Below, piece after piece: positions 26,198 to 35,786 of a stretch of DNA of 64,000 bases (its first letter is position 1; each line of letters starts with the position of its first letter). Location: positions 248,001-312,000 of the forward strand of contig JALONN010000003.1 of NCBI GenBank assembly GCA_025454915.1, in the 5' to 3' direction. The position numbers and the translations under genes are program-made. The notes beneath the pieces were generated by a model. The model did not search any database. It was not told the origin of the DNA and saw only the letters and a list, made by a program, of their open reading frames with translations. The stretch is from Raineya sp. (lineage in GTDB: Bacteria; Bacteroidota; Bacteroidia; Cytophagales; Thermonemataceae).

Positions 26198-28609
26198 TTA
26201 ATCCAGTTTCATTTCTAAGATTATTTCAACACCTTTTTGTAAAGAAGTTTCTATTTTCAAATTTGCTTCTATTTCCTTAGCTCTTGTTTCAAAGCTTAAA
26301 AGTCCATAATTTCGGAAATTATCAGGGTTTGATTTATCAAAGCCCACACCATTGTCTTTAATACTCATTTTAAAATGGTTATGTATGGTCTGAAGTTTTA
26401 CAACAATTTCTTGGGCTTTGCTGTGTTTAAAGGCATTGTTTAAGGTTTCTTGTATAATTCTGTATAAATTCAGGGCTTGTACAGAGTTGAGTTTTCTGTC
26501 TTGGTCTAAATGAATTTGAACTGTAATTTTAGGCTCTTTGAAACGTTTGGTATAATTCCAAATCAAGTCTCTTACCTTCGACTCAAAGCTTTCAAGTGTA
26601 ATGGCAGGCTGATTAATAGCCCAAATGGTTTCTCGTAACTGATTGATTGTCTGTCTTGTAAAATCCGAAAGTTCTTCTAACTGATTTTTTGGTTTTTCAG
26701 TAAGACTTTCAGCTGTATCTTCCAGATTAGCAATAATATAGGTCAGCTGAGAGCCTACATTATCATGTAAATCTCTGGCTATTCTTTCCCGTTCTTGCTG
26801 AATTTTTTGCTGTAACTCTAAGGTTCTTAGTTTATTACGAAGTCTCCGATAGGAAATATATCGAACTAAAAAAGTAAATGCCCCTAAACTTAAAAGGATT
26901 ATCAAAACCAGAAACCATGTTTCTCGCCAAAATGGAGCAATTACTTCAATAGGAATAGAAACCACATCAGATTCTAAACCATTGGCATTTAAAACTTTAA
27001 TTTCTAAGATATGCCTTTCATAACTCAAATCTGTTAAAGTTATTTCTTTGAGATTTTTGGGTTCTGACCATTCTGAATTTTCATCTTTAATTCTATAACT
27101 AATTTTATTTTCATTTTCATTTAAAAAACTTAATGTAGCCACTTTGATACGTAGAAAATTATCATCGTGCTTTAAAGCAACCCTATCAGTATTAAAAGTA
27201 TGTTTTTTAGATTTTATTTCAAGAATCTGTATTTGAGGTTTGGAGGTATTTATAATTATTTTTTCTAAATCCAATACACTTAAACCTTGTGTATGAGCAA
27301 TGTATATTAAGTTTTTTTCTGTAAAAACTCTGTTAATGCCTGCCTGAGTGTTAGGAGGAAGCAGATAAATAGCTCCTATTTTTTTGAGTCCATAGTTTTG
27401 AATTTTATATAGATTTTTCTCCGAAATGGCATAAAACACCTGATTGTAATTTGTGATGGCAAGTATTTTTTCGGGTGTCTTAATGTTCTGAATTAATTTT
27501 TGATTTTCAAAAATACTGATTCCACCCTCAGAAGCTATCCAAAAAGTTTTTTTATTTTCTTCATATACGCAATAGGCTATATTGGATAGCATTCCTATTG
27601 TTTGATTAAAATTAACAATTTCCATATTCTGATTGATTCTACTCACCCCATTGCCATATGTGGTAGCCCAGAAATAAGAAGGTGTTTGGATAAGACGTTC
27701 AATAGTATTACTTACTAAACCATTTTTAGTGTTGAGAGTGTCTATTTGAAGATCATTTTTAACAATAATTCCTGACCCAAAAGTGGACATCCAAACTTTT
27801 TTATTCTCTATAATAATATCTGAGATGCCTGCACAATTTTTTTTATTGGAAAAATCTGTCAGTTTTTGTGTAACAACCCAATCGTATAGACCTCCTACCC
27901 AAAATTGATTTTTTTGATCTTGAGCAATGGCTCTAATATCAGCAACATTTATTTTTTGAACCAGTTTGTTATATTGGAAAATATAAACAGCCTTTCTACC
28001 TACCAGATATATCTGATTTTGAGTATCTTTATAGAAGTTTACAATTTCATCATCTGTTTGCCAGTTTTTCAGATAAGGAACAAAACGATACACTCCTTTT
28101 CCAAATATAGAAGCCCACTCATTCCCCTCATAATCCGTGAGCGTACCAATTTCTATCCTTTTTGTAGAGTCTAGTTCTTCAACAAAATAAGCAATGGGGT
28201 GTTTCTTGACTTCTTTTACATGTAAACCTCTAAGAGATGATTTGAATACACTATAATCCATTTTTTGGATATTGCTGATTCTCATCTGATGACCATCCCA
28301 AAAACAAAGGTTTTTTTCATAAATTTCAAACCATATTAAGCCTTGTGAGTCTTCCCAAATATTATATACCATATTGGCTGCCAAACCGTTATCTGTATTA
28401 AAATGCAAAAAATCTTTTCCATCATAACGGCTTACTCCTTTGTCAGAAGAAATCCAGACAAAGCCTTTACTATCCTGAAAAATAGCATTAATATAATCAC
28501 TTGCAAGTCCATTTCCTCTGTCATAATATTTAAAAACAGGCTCTTGTGCAATGCAAATAGATGAGTAGATGAATAAAAAAAATAGAACTTTGATATAAAA
28601 TTTATACAT
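26198..28609 (-). CDS. Hybrid-propeller sensor histidine kinase (Reg_prop, Y_Y_Y, HisKA_3)
   Basis: An 803-residue inner-membrane kinase. After a signal sequence, residues 25-460 hold two-component regulator propeller repeats (GLASDYINAIFQDSKGFVWI, GLAANMVYNIWEDSQGLIWF). A Y_Y_Y domain precedes a membrane segment near 570-590. The dimerisation domain has the phosphoacceptor in ARDLHDNVGSQL (HisKA_3), and the ATPase has NNAFKHSKA and DNGVGFD. LuxR-type NarL-like regulators are the usual partners, but none is adjacent. The signal sensed is unknown. Confidence 0.93.
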   Translation of the reverse strand: MYKFYIKVLFFLFIYSSICIAQEPVFKYYDRGNGLASDYINAIFQDSKGFVWISSDKGVSRYDGKDFLHFNTDNGLAANMVYNIWEDSQGLIWFEIYEKNLCFWDGHQMRISNIQKMDYSVFKSSLRGLHVKEVKKHPIAYFVEELDSTKRIEIGTLTDYEGNEWASIFGKGVYRFVPYLKNWQTDDEIVNFYKDTQNQIYLVGRKAVYIFQYNKLVQKINVADIRAIAQDQKNQFWVGGLYDWVVTQKLTDFSNKKNCAGISDIIIENKKVWMSTFGSGIIVKNDLQIDTLNTKNGLVSNTIERLIQTPSYFWATTYGNGVSRINQNMEIVNFNQTIGMLSNIAYCVYEENKKTFWIASEGGISIFENQKLIQNIKTPEKILAITNYNQVFYAISEKNLYKIQNYGLKKIGAIYLLPPNTQAGINRVFTEKNLIYIAHTQGLSVLDLEKIIINTSKPQIQILEIKSKKHTFNTDRVALKHDDNFLRIKVATLSFLNENENKISYRIKDENSEWSEPKNLKEITLTDLSYERHILEIKVLNANGLESDVVSIPIEVIAPFWRETWFLVLIILLSLGAFTFLVRYISYRRLRNKLRTLELQQKIQQERERIARDLHDNVGSQLTYIIANLEDTAESLTEKPKNQLEELSDFTRQTINQLRETIWAINQPAITLESFESKVRDLIWNYTKRFKEPKITVQIHLDQDRKLNSVQALNLYRIIQETLNNAFKHSKAQEIVVKLQTIHNHFKMSIKDNGVGFDKSNPDNFRNYGLLSFETRAKEIEANLKIETSLQKGVEIILEMKLD

Positions 28610-28690
28610 AAATGTACCATCCCCAAAACGAAACTATAAAATTCTTATCAATATTCAAGTGTTTAACATATGTTCTAAGTAAAAAAATAT

Positions 28691-28698
28691 TATATTTG
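28691..28698 (+). promoter_or_regulatory. -7 box for the T9SS type B protein gene
   Basis: TATATTTG matches TAnnTTTG exactly, 21 nt before the ATG at 28719. A -33 box is not evident. Confidence 0.5.
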
Positions 28699-28718
28699 GG
28701 TTTATAACATGAAAAACC

Positions 28719-30653
28719 ATGAAAAAAATTCTCTTTATTATCCTACTTATTTTATCTTATGATTTGATGGCAACCCATATTGTAGGTGGAGAAATCCAAA
28801 TGCAATACCTTAATAATGGAAATCGCTATCGTCTGACTCTCAACTTGTATTTTGACCAAATCAATGGGAATGCTGGTGCCGAAGATGCTTCTGTTGTTCT
28901 AGGAATTTATCGAAGAAGCAATAATACACTTGTTGGCACAATTGGTATTTCTAAGACTTCCGAACAATTTGTTCAATATCAGAATAGTGAGTGTCAATCT
29001 CAGTTTTTAAGTACACGATTGATTCGTTATTCAACAGATGTTGTTTTAGACCCTTCTATTTATAACGAAGCTCAAGGATATTATGCCATTTGGGAAAGAT
29101 GTTGTAGAAATGGTACCATAAGCAATATTGGCAACCCTGGTGGTGCTGGAAATGCCTTTTATTTATGGTTTCCTCCTATTGTGCAGAATGGTAATCCGTT
29201 TCGTAATTCTACTCCCAACTTTAGCATTCCTGCTGGTGATTATTTGTGCTTAGGAAAGAATTTTACAACTGGAAATTTTGCTGCAACTGATAGTGATGGA
29301 GACCAATTGGTCTATTCGTTGGTAACCCCTTTCAATGGTTTTTCAAGTGCCAGCAACCCTTCTCCTTTTAATGTAGCTTCAACAATTCCTAGTACTTATT
29401 CTTTTCCACCTGTCAATATTAACTGGCTGACAGGCTTTTCTGCAAACAATGCTATTCCCAGTAATACTGGAATGCCTCTTTCGATTAATACCAGCAATGG
29501 GCAACTTTCTGTAAATCCTAATCGAACAGGGCTTTTTGTTTTTTCTATTCGTTGTGAAGAGTTTAGAAATGGTAATAAGATTGGTGAAGTAAGACGTGAT
29601 TTTCAGTTTTTGGTAAGAGAATGTAGAGACAATAACAATCCTATCGTAAGTGTTCCGATTCCAGAAAATCCCAGTAATAATTACAATGAAAGTGATACAC
29701 TTGTCATTGATGCTGACAAAGGTAATTTATGTTTTGATGTAAAGATTAAAGATGCTCCTAGAGAGAATATTTCAAGTATTGTAGCCAGAAAAGTAAGTGG
29801 AAATTATACATTTAGAAATTCACCTTTTAATGTCAGTTCCATTCGTTTGAATGAAAATGGAGACGCAACTGTAAAATTCTGTTGGATACCATGTACTTAT
29901 AGTGCCAATAAGAATGATTTGTTTATTTTTGATATTATTGTCAGAGATGATGCCTGTCCTATTCAGGGTTCAGATACCATTCGAGTGAAGTTAAGGGTTT
30001 TGCCTAAATTCAATGCTCCACCCAATTTACAGATTCTCAGAGCCAGTAGCAACGTGAATATTACTCAAAAAACCATCAGTACGAAAGTGAATGAACCCGT
30101 AGAAATTGTTTTTCAAGGTTCTGATGCAAACTTTGATGAATTGAGTTTAGAAGCTCTTATTGATGGTAAGTCTGTGGACTTGTTAGGTTTTACCTTCCAA
30201 GATTCTATTAAACAATCAGGATTAATTATCTCCAAATTTTATTGGATTCCAGATTGTAGGACTATCAAAGAAAATGGTGAACGCCAAGAATATACAATAG
30301 ACTTTATTCTGAAAGAAATAACCAACGAATGTGAAACAGAGTCAACTATAACAACTTTCAATCTTGTACTGGAAGATACAAAAGTTGATGTCAGTGGTTT
30401 CATTCCAGCCAATGCCTTTACTCCCAATGGGGATGGTGTTAATGATTTCTTTACGATTCCAAATTTGCCACAAGAAAACTGCTATTATCGCTTTACCAAT
30501 ATCAAAATTTATAATCGTTGGGGTAAAAAGGTGTATGAATCCAAGAACAAAGATTTTAGCTGGAGTGGCGATAACTTGCCCAGTGGTGTGTATTATTACA
30601 TTTTAGATTATAAAAACATTACTTATAAAGGTACTATTTCAATTTTATTCTGA
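28719..30653 (+). CDS. Secreted protein with gliding-motility-type (T9SS type B) C-terminal domain
   Basis: A 644-residue secreted protein. It has a signal peptide (MKKILFIILLILSYDLMA) and an N-terminal beta-rich domain starting THIVGGEIQMQYL, typical of large Cytophaga surface proteins. The final 85 residues are a CHU_C/type B sorting domain: NAFTPNGDGVNDFFTI, IYNRWGKKVYES, and LPSGVYYYIL. Type B cargo is exported by T9SS and often stays attached through PorP/SprF-like partners. The stop overlaps the ATG of the PqiA-like gene as TGATG. Confidence 0.92.
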   Translation: MKKILFIILLILSYDLMATHIVGGEIQMQYLNNGNRYRLTLNLYFDQINGNAGAEDASVVLGIYRRSNNTLVGTIGISKTSEQFVQYQNSECQSQFLSTRLIRYSTDVVLDPSIYNEAQGYYAIWERCCRNGTISNIGNPGGAGNAFYLWFPPIVQNGNPFRNSTPNFSIPAGDYLCLGKNFTTGNFAATDSDGDQLVYSLVTPFNGFSSASNPSPFNVASTIPSTYSFPPVNINWLTGFSANNAIPSNTGMPLSINTSNGQLSVNPNRTGLFVFSIRCEEFRNGNKIGEVRRDFQFLVRECRDNNNPIVSVPIPENPSNNYNESDTLVIDADKGNLCFDVKIKDAPRENISSIVARKVSGNYTFRNSPFNVSSIRLNENGDATVKFCWIPCTYSANKNDLFIFDIIVRDDACPIQGSDTIRVKLRVLPKFNAPPNLQILRASSNVNITQKTISTKVNEPVEIVFQGSDANFDELSLEALIDGKSVDLLGFTFQDSIKQSGLIISKFYWIPDCRTIKENGERQEYTIDFILKEITNECETESTITTFNLVLEDTKVDVSGFIPANAFTPNGDGVNDFFTIPNLPQENCYYRFTNIKIYNRWGKKVYESKNKDFSWSGDNLPSGVYYYILDYKNITYKGTISILF

Positions 30654-31540
30654 TGACAAGTACATTTAGTTTGAAAGCCCTTTCTATAAGGGCTTTATTT
30701 TTAATCTACTTTTTAGTGGCTATTCCTTTGATGTATGTTGTCATTAGTCAAAGCCAGATAGCTCAAAAGAATAAAAATGACTATGCTAAAATTTTAAGTT
30801 TTGAAGAACGTTTTTTGAAGCTTCCCAGCCTCATTCAGCTTGTCACCTCCAAACAAAGTTCTATTCGGTCTCAAGCAGATGAGCATTTAAGCATAGCCCA
30901 AAATGCTTCTGATATTGTTTTATATGCTGGAATAGCCTTAGGCGTTCTATCTTTTGTTTTTTTAGTTTTTATCATTCGTTCATTTTCTCAAACCATTAAT
31001 TATTACAAAACGCTCTGGTATGGAATTTTTGGAGTTTCTATTGTGTCTCTGATTATAGGTATTAGTACCCCAATTCTAGAAATTTTGGCTTTTGAAGATG
31101 ACTTAAAAATAGAAGCTCTCAGTTTCGTTGATTTGCCCATTAAGGGTGAGATTATTTTCTATTACCAAAATAAATCTGTTTTGGATGTAATAGGTGTATT
31201 ATTTGAAAAAGGGAATTATTTGGTTGGGATTTGTATTTTTTTGTTTAGTTTGGTTATCCCTTTTGGTAAACTCATTTTGGGAGGCTTGTCTGTTTCTGGC
31301 TATTATCAGAAAGAAAAAATAGATGACTGGCTTCAAAAAATAGGAAAATGGTCTATGGCAGATGTTTTTGTAGTAGCTGTTTTTCTTTCCTTTATGTCAT
31401 TCAATAATTTTAATACAGGCATTAGCACCAAAAGTGATACTTTAATAGGCTTTTATTTCTTTTTAGCTTATTGCATGCTTTCTATATATGCAGGCATGAT
31501 TGCTCAAAAACACCAAAAGAAAACAGAGGAAAAGCTTTAG
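30653..31540 (+). CDS. PqiA family membrane protein
   Basis: A 295-residue inner-membrane protein with about five hydrophobic segments. The characteristic PqiA motif WSMADVFVVAVFLSF lies near residue 235, preceded by the VIPFGKLIL stretch. PqiA proteins work with MCE proteins in envelope lipid transport, but no MCE gene is adjacent. Translation is coupled to the T9SS cargo gene by a TGATG overlap. It ends convergently with a hydroxylase gene in a shared hairpin. Confidence 0.85.
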   Translation: MTSTFSLKALSIRALFLIYFLVAIPLMYVVISQSQIAQKNKNDYAKILSFEERFLKLPSLIQLVTSKQSSIRSQADEHLSIAQNASDIVLYAGIALGVLSFVFLVFIIRSFSQTINYYKTLWYGIFGVSIVSLIIGISTPILEILAFEDDLKIEALSFVDLPIKGEIIFYYQNKSVLDVIGVLFEKGNYLVGICIFLFSLVIPFGKLILGGLSVSGYYQKEKIDDWLQKIGKWSMADVFVVAVFLSFMSFNNFNTGISTKSDTLIGFYFFLAYCMLSIYAGMIAQKHQKKTEEKL

Positions 31541-31550
31541 GCTTTTCCTC
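31526..31550. terminator. Hairpin spanning overlapping convergent stops
   Basis: GAGGAAAAGC (31526-31535) pairs perfectly with GCTTTTCCTC (31541-31550) around TTTAG. The stem lies inside both coding ends, so each gene codes for its own terminator-like structure. There is no long T tract. Confidence 0.55.
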
Positions 31551-32400
31551 CATTGGGTCTTCCAAATATTTGTTTATAGGCTTCTTTTAAGTTTTTAGCA
31601 CGTATAACATCCTTCATTATTGCCCATAACTCATGGGTAATGATGCTAAACATATTATTTTTCTCAGGAGGATTTTTAGTTAGACCATAATAAGGTTTTT
31701 CATGTTCTGCCCCAAACGTACCAAATAGCCTGTCCCAAAAAATAAATACAGCTCCATAGTTTTTATCCAAGTATGCTTCATTGGAAGCATGATGTACTCT
31801 GTGATGTGAAGGAGTATTGAAAATATACTCAAACCATTTGGGGAATCTGTGTATCAGTTCTGTATGAATATACATTTGATAGTAGAATCCTATTTCATCT
31901 ATCAGAACAATCATGATGGGGTCAAAACCCATGATAGCAAGTGGCGACCAGAAGATGAAACGATACAGAAAATGTAAAAAATTTCCTCTGATGGCTGTTG
32001 AGGTATTGAATATCTCTGAAGAGTGATGAGCTGCATGCAAAGCCCAGAAAAGTCTGCTTTCATGCGATATTCGGTGATACCAATAGAATATAAAATCATT
32101 GAGAATCAGTAACAGAATGATACTCCACCAAGTAGTGGGTATATTCGCCATTTTCCAGAATTGTTGTAACCAAATAAAATAGGCTAAGGTGACTCCCTTG
32201 ATAAATACTTTGGTAAAAGATGTGAGTAGCCCCAGAGACAAATTAACAGCCGTATCTTTATTTTCATAAAGACGAAGGTTTTTACGTAAACTTATTACGA
32301 ATTCAATGGCTATTAAGGAAAGATAAGAAACTGAAGCAATCGTTTGAGCTGTTGACTGAGGCGTAGCAAAAGCCCTGCTCATAAGATATTCCAAATCCAT
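31537..32400 (-). CDS. Sterol desaturase/fatty acid hydroxylase family protein
   Basis: A 287-residue integral membrane di-iron enzyme. The histidine boxes are HRISHE, LHAAHHSSEIFN and SHHRVHHASN, with a further NYGAVFIFWDRLFGTF motif typical of the family. About four membrane segments are present. It should hydroxylate or desaturate lipids; the precise substrate is not determinable. It is convergent with and overlaps the PqiA-like gene by 4 nt. Confidence 0.93.
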   Translation of the reverse strand: MDLEYLMSRAFATPQSTAQTIASVSYLSLIAIEFVISLRKNLRLYENKDTAVNLSLGLLTSFTKVFIKGVTLAYFIWLQQFWKMANIPTTWWSIILLLILNDFIFYWYHRISHESRLFWALHAAHHSSEIFNTSTAIRGNFLHFLYRFIFWSPLAIMGFDPIMIVLIDEIGFYYQMYIHTELIHRFPKWFEYIFNTPSHHRVHHASNEAYLDKNYGAVFIFWDRLFGTFGAEHEKPYYGLTKNPPEKNNMFSIITHELWAIMKDVIRAKNLKEAYKQIFGRPNGGKA

Positions 32401-32453
32401 AGCTTTGTAAAAAAATTATATTAAAAAATAGTCTTAAAAGTTATTATGGTGTA

Positions 32454-34280
32454 TTACTCCTTTATCAAAACTTCATTTTTCTCCATTTGTAAACGTATCA
32501 GATTACTATAAATACCATCTGCATTCAATAAAAGTTCCTCATGTGTACCTTTTTCTGCAATTTTTCCTTCATGAAGTACATAAATTTTATCTGCATTACG
32601 AATTGTTGCCAAACGGTGAGCAATAATGATGGTCGTTCTGCCTTCCATCAGCTCGTTTAAAGCATCTTGCACCAGTTTCTCTGACTCGGCATCAAGCGAA
32701 CTAGTTGCCTCGTCCAATATCAAAATGCTCGGATCTTTTAAGATAGCTCTTGCAATAGCTACACGCTGGCGTTGCCCTCCTGAAAGTTTTACACCTCTTT
32801 CTCCTACAACAGTATCTAGTTTTTCAGGAAATTTCTCTATAAAATCAAAAGCATTGGCTTTTTTAGCTGCTGCGATGATTTCTGCATCTGTGGCATTAGG
32901 CTTGCCATAAGCAATATTTTCTCTGATAGTACCTCCAAATAAAATGAGTTCTTGTGGTACAAATGCCATATTGGCTCTGATGGCAAGTGTATCCCAGTTG
33001 TTAATGTCTTTTCCATCTACCCAGATACCATTTTGAGTTGTTGGGTAAAGCTTCATAATTAACTGAGCAATAGTAGATTTTCCTGCCCCACTGTGTCCCA
33101 CCAAAGCTACTTTTTCACCCTGCTTGATTTCCAAATCAACTCCCTTCAATACTTCTACATCTGAGCGAGTTGGATATGAGAATTGTAGGTTTTCGATTTG
33201 GATATTTCCCTGTAATTTGGGTACATTTTCTAAACTTCTGCTATCCACTTCCGAGTGTTCTCCCAAAATCTCCAAAATACGTTCAGAAGCACCCAATGTT
33301 TTTTGTAATTGAGCGTACAAATCGCCCATACCAGCCACAGAGGCTCCGATAAAAATGGTATAAAGAATAAATTCTATCAGTTCACCTGTTTTGAGTGTCC
33401 CTGCTGAAATCATGTTTGCTCCATACCAGAGAACCAGCACAATGCCTCCAAACAAGGCAAAAATCAGGAATGATACAAAGAACCCTCTAAAAACAGATGT
33501 TTTCAGAGCTATTTTCACAAGATTATCAATTTTACCTCTATAACGTTTTTGTTCTAAAAACTCGTTGGTAAATACTTTTACCACTTGAATCGCCTGAAAA
33601 GTTTCTTCTACAATGGTATTGGCTTGAGCCAGCTCTTCTTGTGCTTTTTTAGATAATTTTCTGATAAATCTTCCAAACAAAATAGCTGCAATAATCATCA
33701 AGGGGAATGTGGCAAGCATTACCAAAGCAAGTTCTGTATAACGAAACAGCAAAATGCTTACGCCTATCAAAAGCACTGCAATCTGTCTGAACAGCTCAGC
33801 CAGTCCAAACGAAAGCATAGACTCCAGTTGCGAAATATCTGTATTGATACGGCTTATCAGGTCTCCCACTCTGTTTTTTTCAAAAAAGCTAATCGGGAGA
33901 GTAATAATTTTATTATAAAGCCCTGAACGCAAATCTGCCATCGTACGTTCTGTGACGTTGGCAAACAGATATACCCTGAAAAACGAAGCAATAGCCTGTA
34001 AGAGTAATATTCCAAAGAATACCAAAGCCACTTCATTTACACTTTTAAGTATCCAGTTTTTTTCGCCAGAGGCTACATCAGCAATTTTACCAGAAAGGGT
34101 TGGAAAGCTGAGTGTTGTAAGTGTTGAAACTACCAAAAATATAGTTCCTATCCAGAAATACCCCTGATAAGGGCGTGTATAAGAAAAAATTTGAAGGAAT
34201 TTTTGAAAACCGTCTTTATTGAGCTTTCTTTTTTTATCAATATTGTCTTCAGAGTCTTGCAGTCTGCCTCTACGTGCCAT
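32454..34280 (-). CDS. ABC exporter, fused permease and ATPase (MsbA/LmrA type)
   Basis: A 608-residue half-transporter. Residues 40-330 contain six membrane helices, and the ATPase domain has Walker A GHSGAGKST near 400, signature LSGGQRQRVAIARA, Walker B ILILDEATSSLD and the H-loop IIAHRLATI. It probably acts as a homodimer exporting lipids or hydrophobic compounds. Family members closest in layout are MsbA-like lipid flippases, but no lipid-A gene is adjacent, so the substrate stays open. The basic N-terminus (MARRGRLQDSEDN) is short and cytoplasmic. Confidence 0.93.
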   Translation of the reverse strand: MARRGRLQDSEDNIDKKRKLNKDGFQKFLQIFSYTRPYQGYFWIGTIFLVVSTLTTLSFPTLSGKIADVASGEKNWILKSVNEVALVFFGILLLQAIASFFRVYLFANVTERTMADLRSGLYNKIITLPISFFEKNRVGDLISRINTDISQLESMLSFGLAELFRQIAVLLIGVSILLFRYTELALVMLATFPLMIIAAILFGRFIRKLSKKAQEELAQANTIVEETFQAIQVVKVFTNEFLEQKRYRGKIDNLVKIALKTSVFRGFFVSFLIFALFGGIVLVLWYGANMISAGTLKTGELIEFILYTIFIGASVAGMGDLYAQLQKTLGASERILEILGEHSEVDSRSLENVPKLQGNIQIENLQFSYPTRSDVEVLKGVDLEIKQGEKVALVGHSGAGKSTIAQLIMKLYPTTQNGIWVDGKDINNWDTLAIRANMAFVPQELILFGGTIRENIAYGKPNATDAEIIAAAKKANAFDFIEKFPEKLDTVVGERGVKLSGGQRQRVAIARAILKDPSILILDEATSSLDAESEKLVQDALNELMEGRTTIIIAHRLATIRNADKIYVLHEGKIAEKGTHEELLLNADGIYSNLIRLQMEKNEVLIKE

Positions 34281-34384
34281 AGAAATAATTTTTTCGCAAA
34301 GATATGATTTTTTCTTTACAAAACGCTATTTTGTGGCTTATTGGATTTAGTTTTGTAAAAATTTAACGAAAATCATTTAAAAAA

Positions 34385-34825
34385 ATGACAGACCATTTTA
34401 ATATTGAAATCCCTAAAGAAAAAATTTATAGTGACAGAGCTCTTTGGATAGGATCATTTGTAGGAGGTCCTTTGGTAGCTGGCTATTTTCTTGCAGAAAA
34501 TTTCAAGGTTTTTAATGATTCCCAAAAAGCCAATAAAACTTGGATCATTACTATTATTGGTACAATTATTATTTTTGGAGGACTTTTTCTCATCCCAAAT
34601 GATATAAATATTCCTACTCCAATTATTCCCCTTATTTATACATCAATTGCTTATTCTACTGGATTATATTTCCAAAAGAAATTAATGACTAAACATATTG
34701 AAAATGGAGGCGTTTTTTATAGCTGGTGGAGAGTGATAGGAATTGCCCTTTTAGGACTTATTTTTACTGTTTTACCTGTTTTGGCTTATTCTGTTATCAT
34801 AGATTTGCTGGGGCATAATCATTAA
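34385..34825 (+). CDS. Small membrane protein, unrecognised
   Basis: A 146-residue protein with about four hydrophobic segments (WIGSFVGGPLVAGYFLA, TWIITIIGTIIIFGGLFLI, PIIPLIYTSIAYSTGLYF, VIGIALLGLIFTVLPVLAY). The N-terminus is hydrophilic. No family is recognised. It is the first of a two-gene operon, with 4 nt before the next ATG. Confidence 0.75.
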   Translation: MTDHFNIEIPKEKIYSDRALWIGSFVGGPLVAGYFLAENFKVFNDSQKANKTWIITIIGTIIIFGGLFLIPNDINIPTPIIPLIYTSIAYSTGLYFQKKLMTKHIENGGVFYSWWRVIGIALLGLIFTVLPVLAYSVIIDLLGHNH

Positions 34826-34829
34826 TTTA

Positions 34830-35342
34830 ATGGCTACGAAAAAAATGTCAGACTTTATCTATCACAAATTACCCACTAGACAGCTACAATCTTTTAATTA
34901 CTGGTATGATGTAATTATGGGTGGTATTATAGCTTATCTCATGATTGCTCTAGTAGGTGATTTAATTTTGACAAGGCTAGAATTGCAAAATTTCATTTTA
35001 TTTCATTATATTCTTACCTTTATCATTATAATGTATTATCAATGGGAAGATGATAATTTCTCTTTCGTTCAAACTGGCTTATCAAAAAAAGATAATATTC
35101 TTTTAATCGAATATTGTTTAGAATCCTTAAAATGGAATAATTCAAAAAAAATACAAACAGTTTTCAATAATTATCTTTTAAAATTTTTACATCCTGTTAT
35201 TATTCCTATTGATAAAAAAATAGCTATTAATTTTCAGTATCACTCTACTTCTAAAACTGGCAGACTTCCTTTTTTCTTTGGAATTAGCACCTATTTAAAA
35301 TGGAAGCTTATAAATACTATAAAAAAGCTTAATAAAGTATAA
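34830..35342 (+). CDS. Membrane-anchored protein, unrecognised
   Basis: A 170-residue protein with two hydrophobic segments near residues 28-50 and 55-70, then a soluble C-terminal half rich in lysine and aromatic residues. No motif is recognised. It follows the small membrane protein within 4 nt and ends at a long AT-rich intergenic region. The two probably act together. Confidence 0.7.
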   Translation: MATKKMSDFIYHKLPTRQLQSFNYWYDVIMGGIIAYLMIALVGDLILTRLELQNFILFHYILTFIIIMYYQWEDDNFSFVQTGLSKKDNILLIEYCLESLKWNNSKKIQTVFNNYLLKFLHPVIIPIDKKIAINFQYHSTSKTGRLPFFFGISTYLKWKLINTIKKLNKV

Positions 35343-35786
35343 AAAAAACTCCTCAAAACCTCACTTACTACTTTATAAATTGGTACAAATGAAAGTGAGT
35401 ATTTTTTCACTTCTATCACACATTCTTATAAAGTATCCCTTTTCTAATATTCTTACGTTTCCTTACGAGTAGTATTTTCATCATCATCTTTTACTATCAA
35501 ATATAATTTTTGATAGTAAAACTTACATCCATATATGTTGTATTTTATCTACATATTATTTGTATTATTCCAATAAGTAATACATATTAATATTTATGAA
35601 TACTATTAATATTAATAGTATTCATATCATTTATTAAATATTGTCTTTCAGCACTTTAATAAAAGTATCGAAAAAATACAATTCGGTATATTTTTGATAA
35701 AAAAAATTATAAAAATTTTGTTTTTTTTATTTTTTATAAAATAAAATTTTATAGTTTTACGCATCAACTTAATAAAACATTACAAC
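35343..35786. other. AT-rich intergenic region with palindromes
   Basis: No gene is visible in these 444 bases. The region is extremely AT-rich. It holds a stem of 11 bp (35491-35501 with 35509-35519) and a perfect 32-nt palindrome at 35595-35626. The last 100 bases are A/T tracts leading to the metallopeptidase start, probably its promoter. Confidence 0.6.
35595..35626. repeat. Perfect 32-nt palindrome
   Basis: TATGAATACTATTAAT (35595-35610) is followed directly by its reverse complement (35611-35626). Lacking a loop, it would be an operator-like or cruciform site rather than a terminator. It lies 161 nt upstream of the lipoprotein metallopeptidase. Confidence 0.7.
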
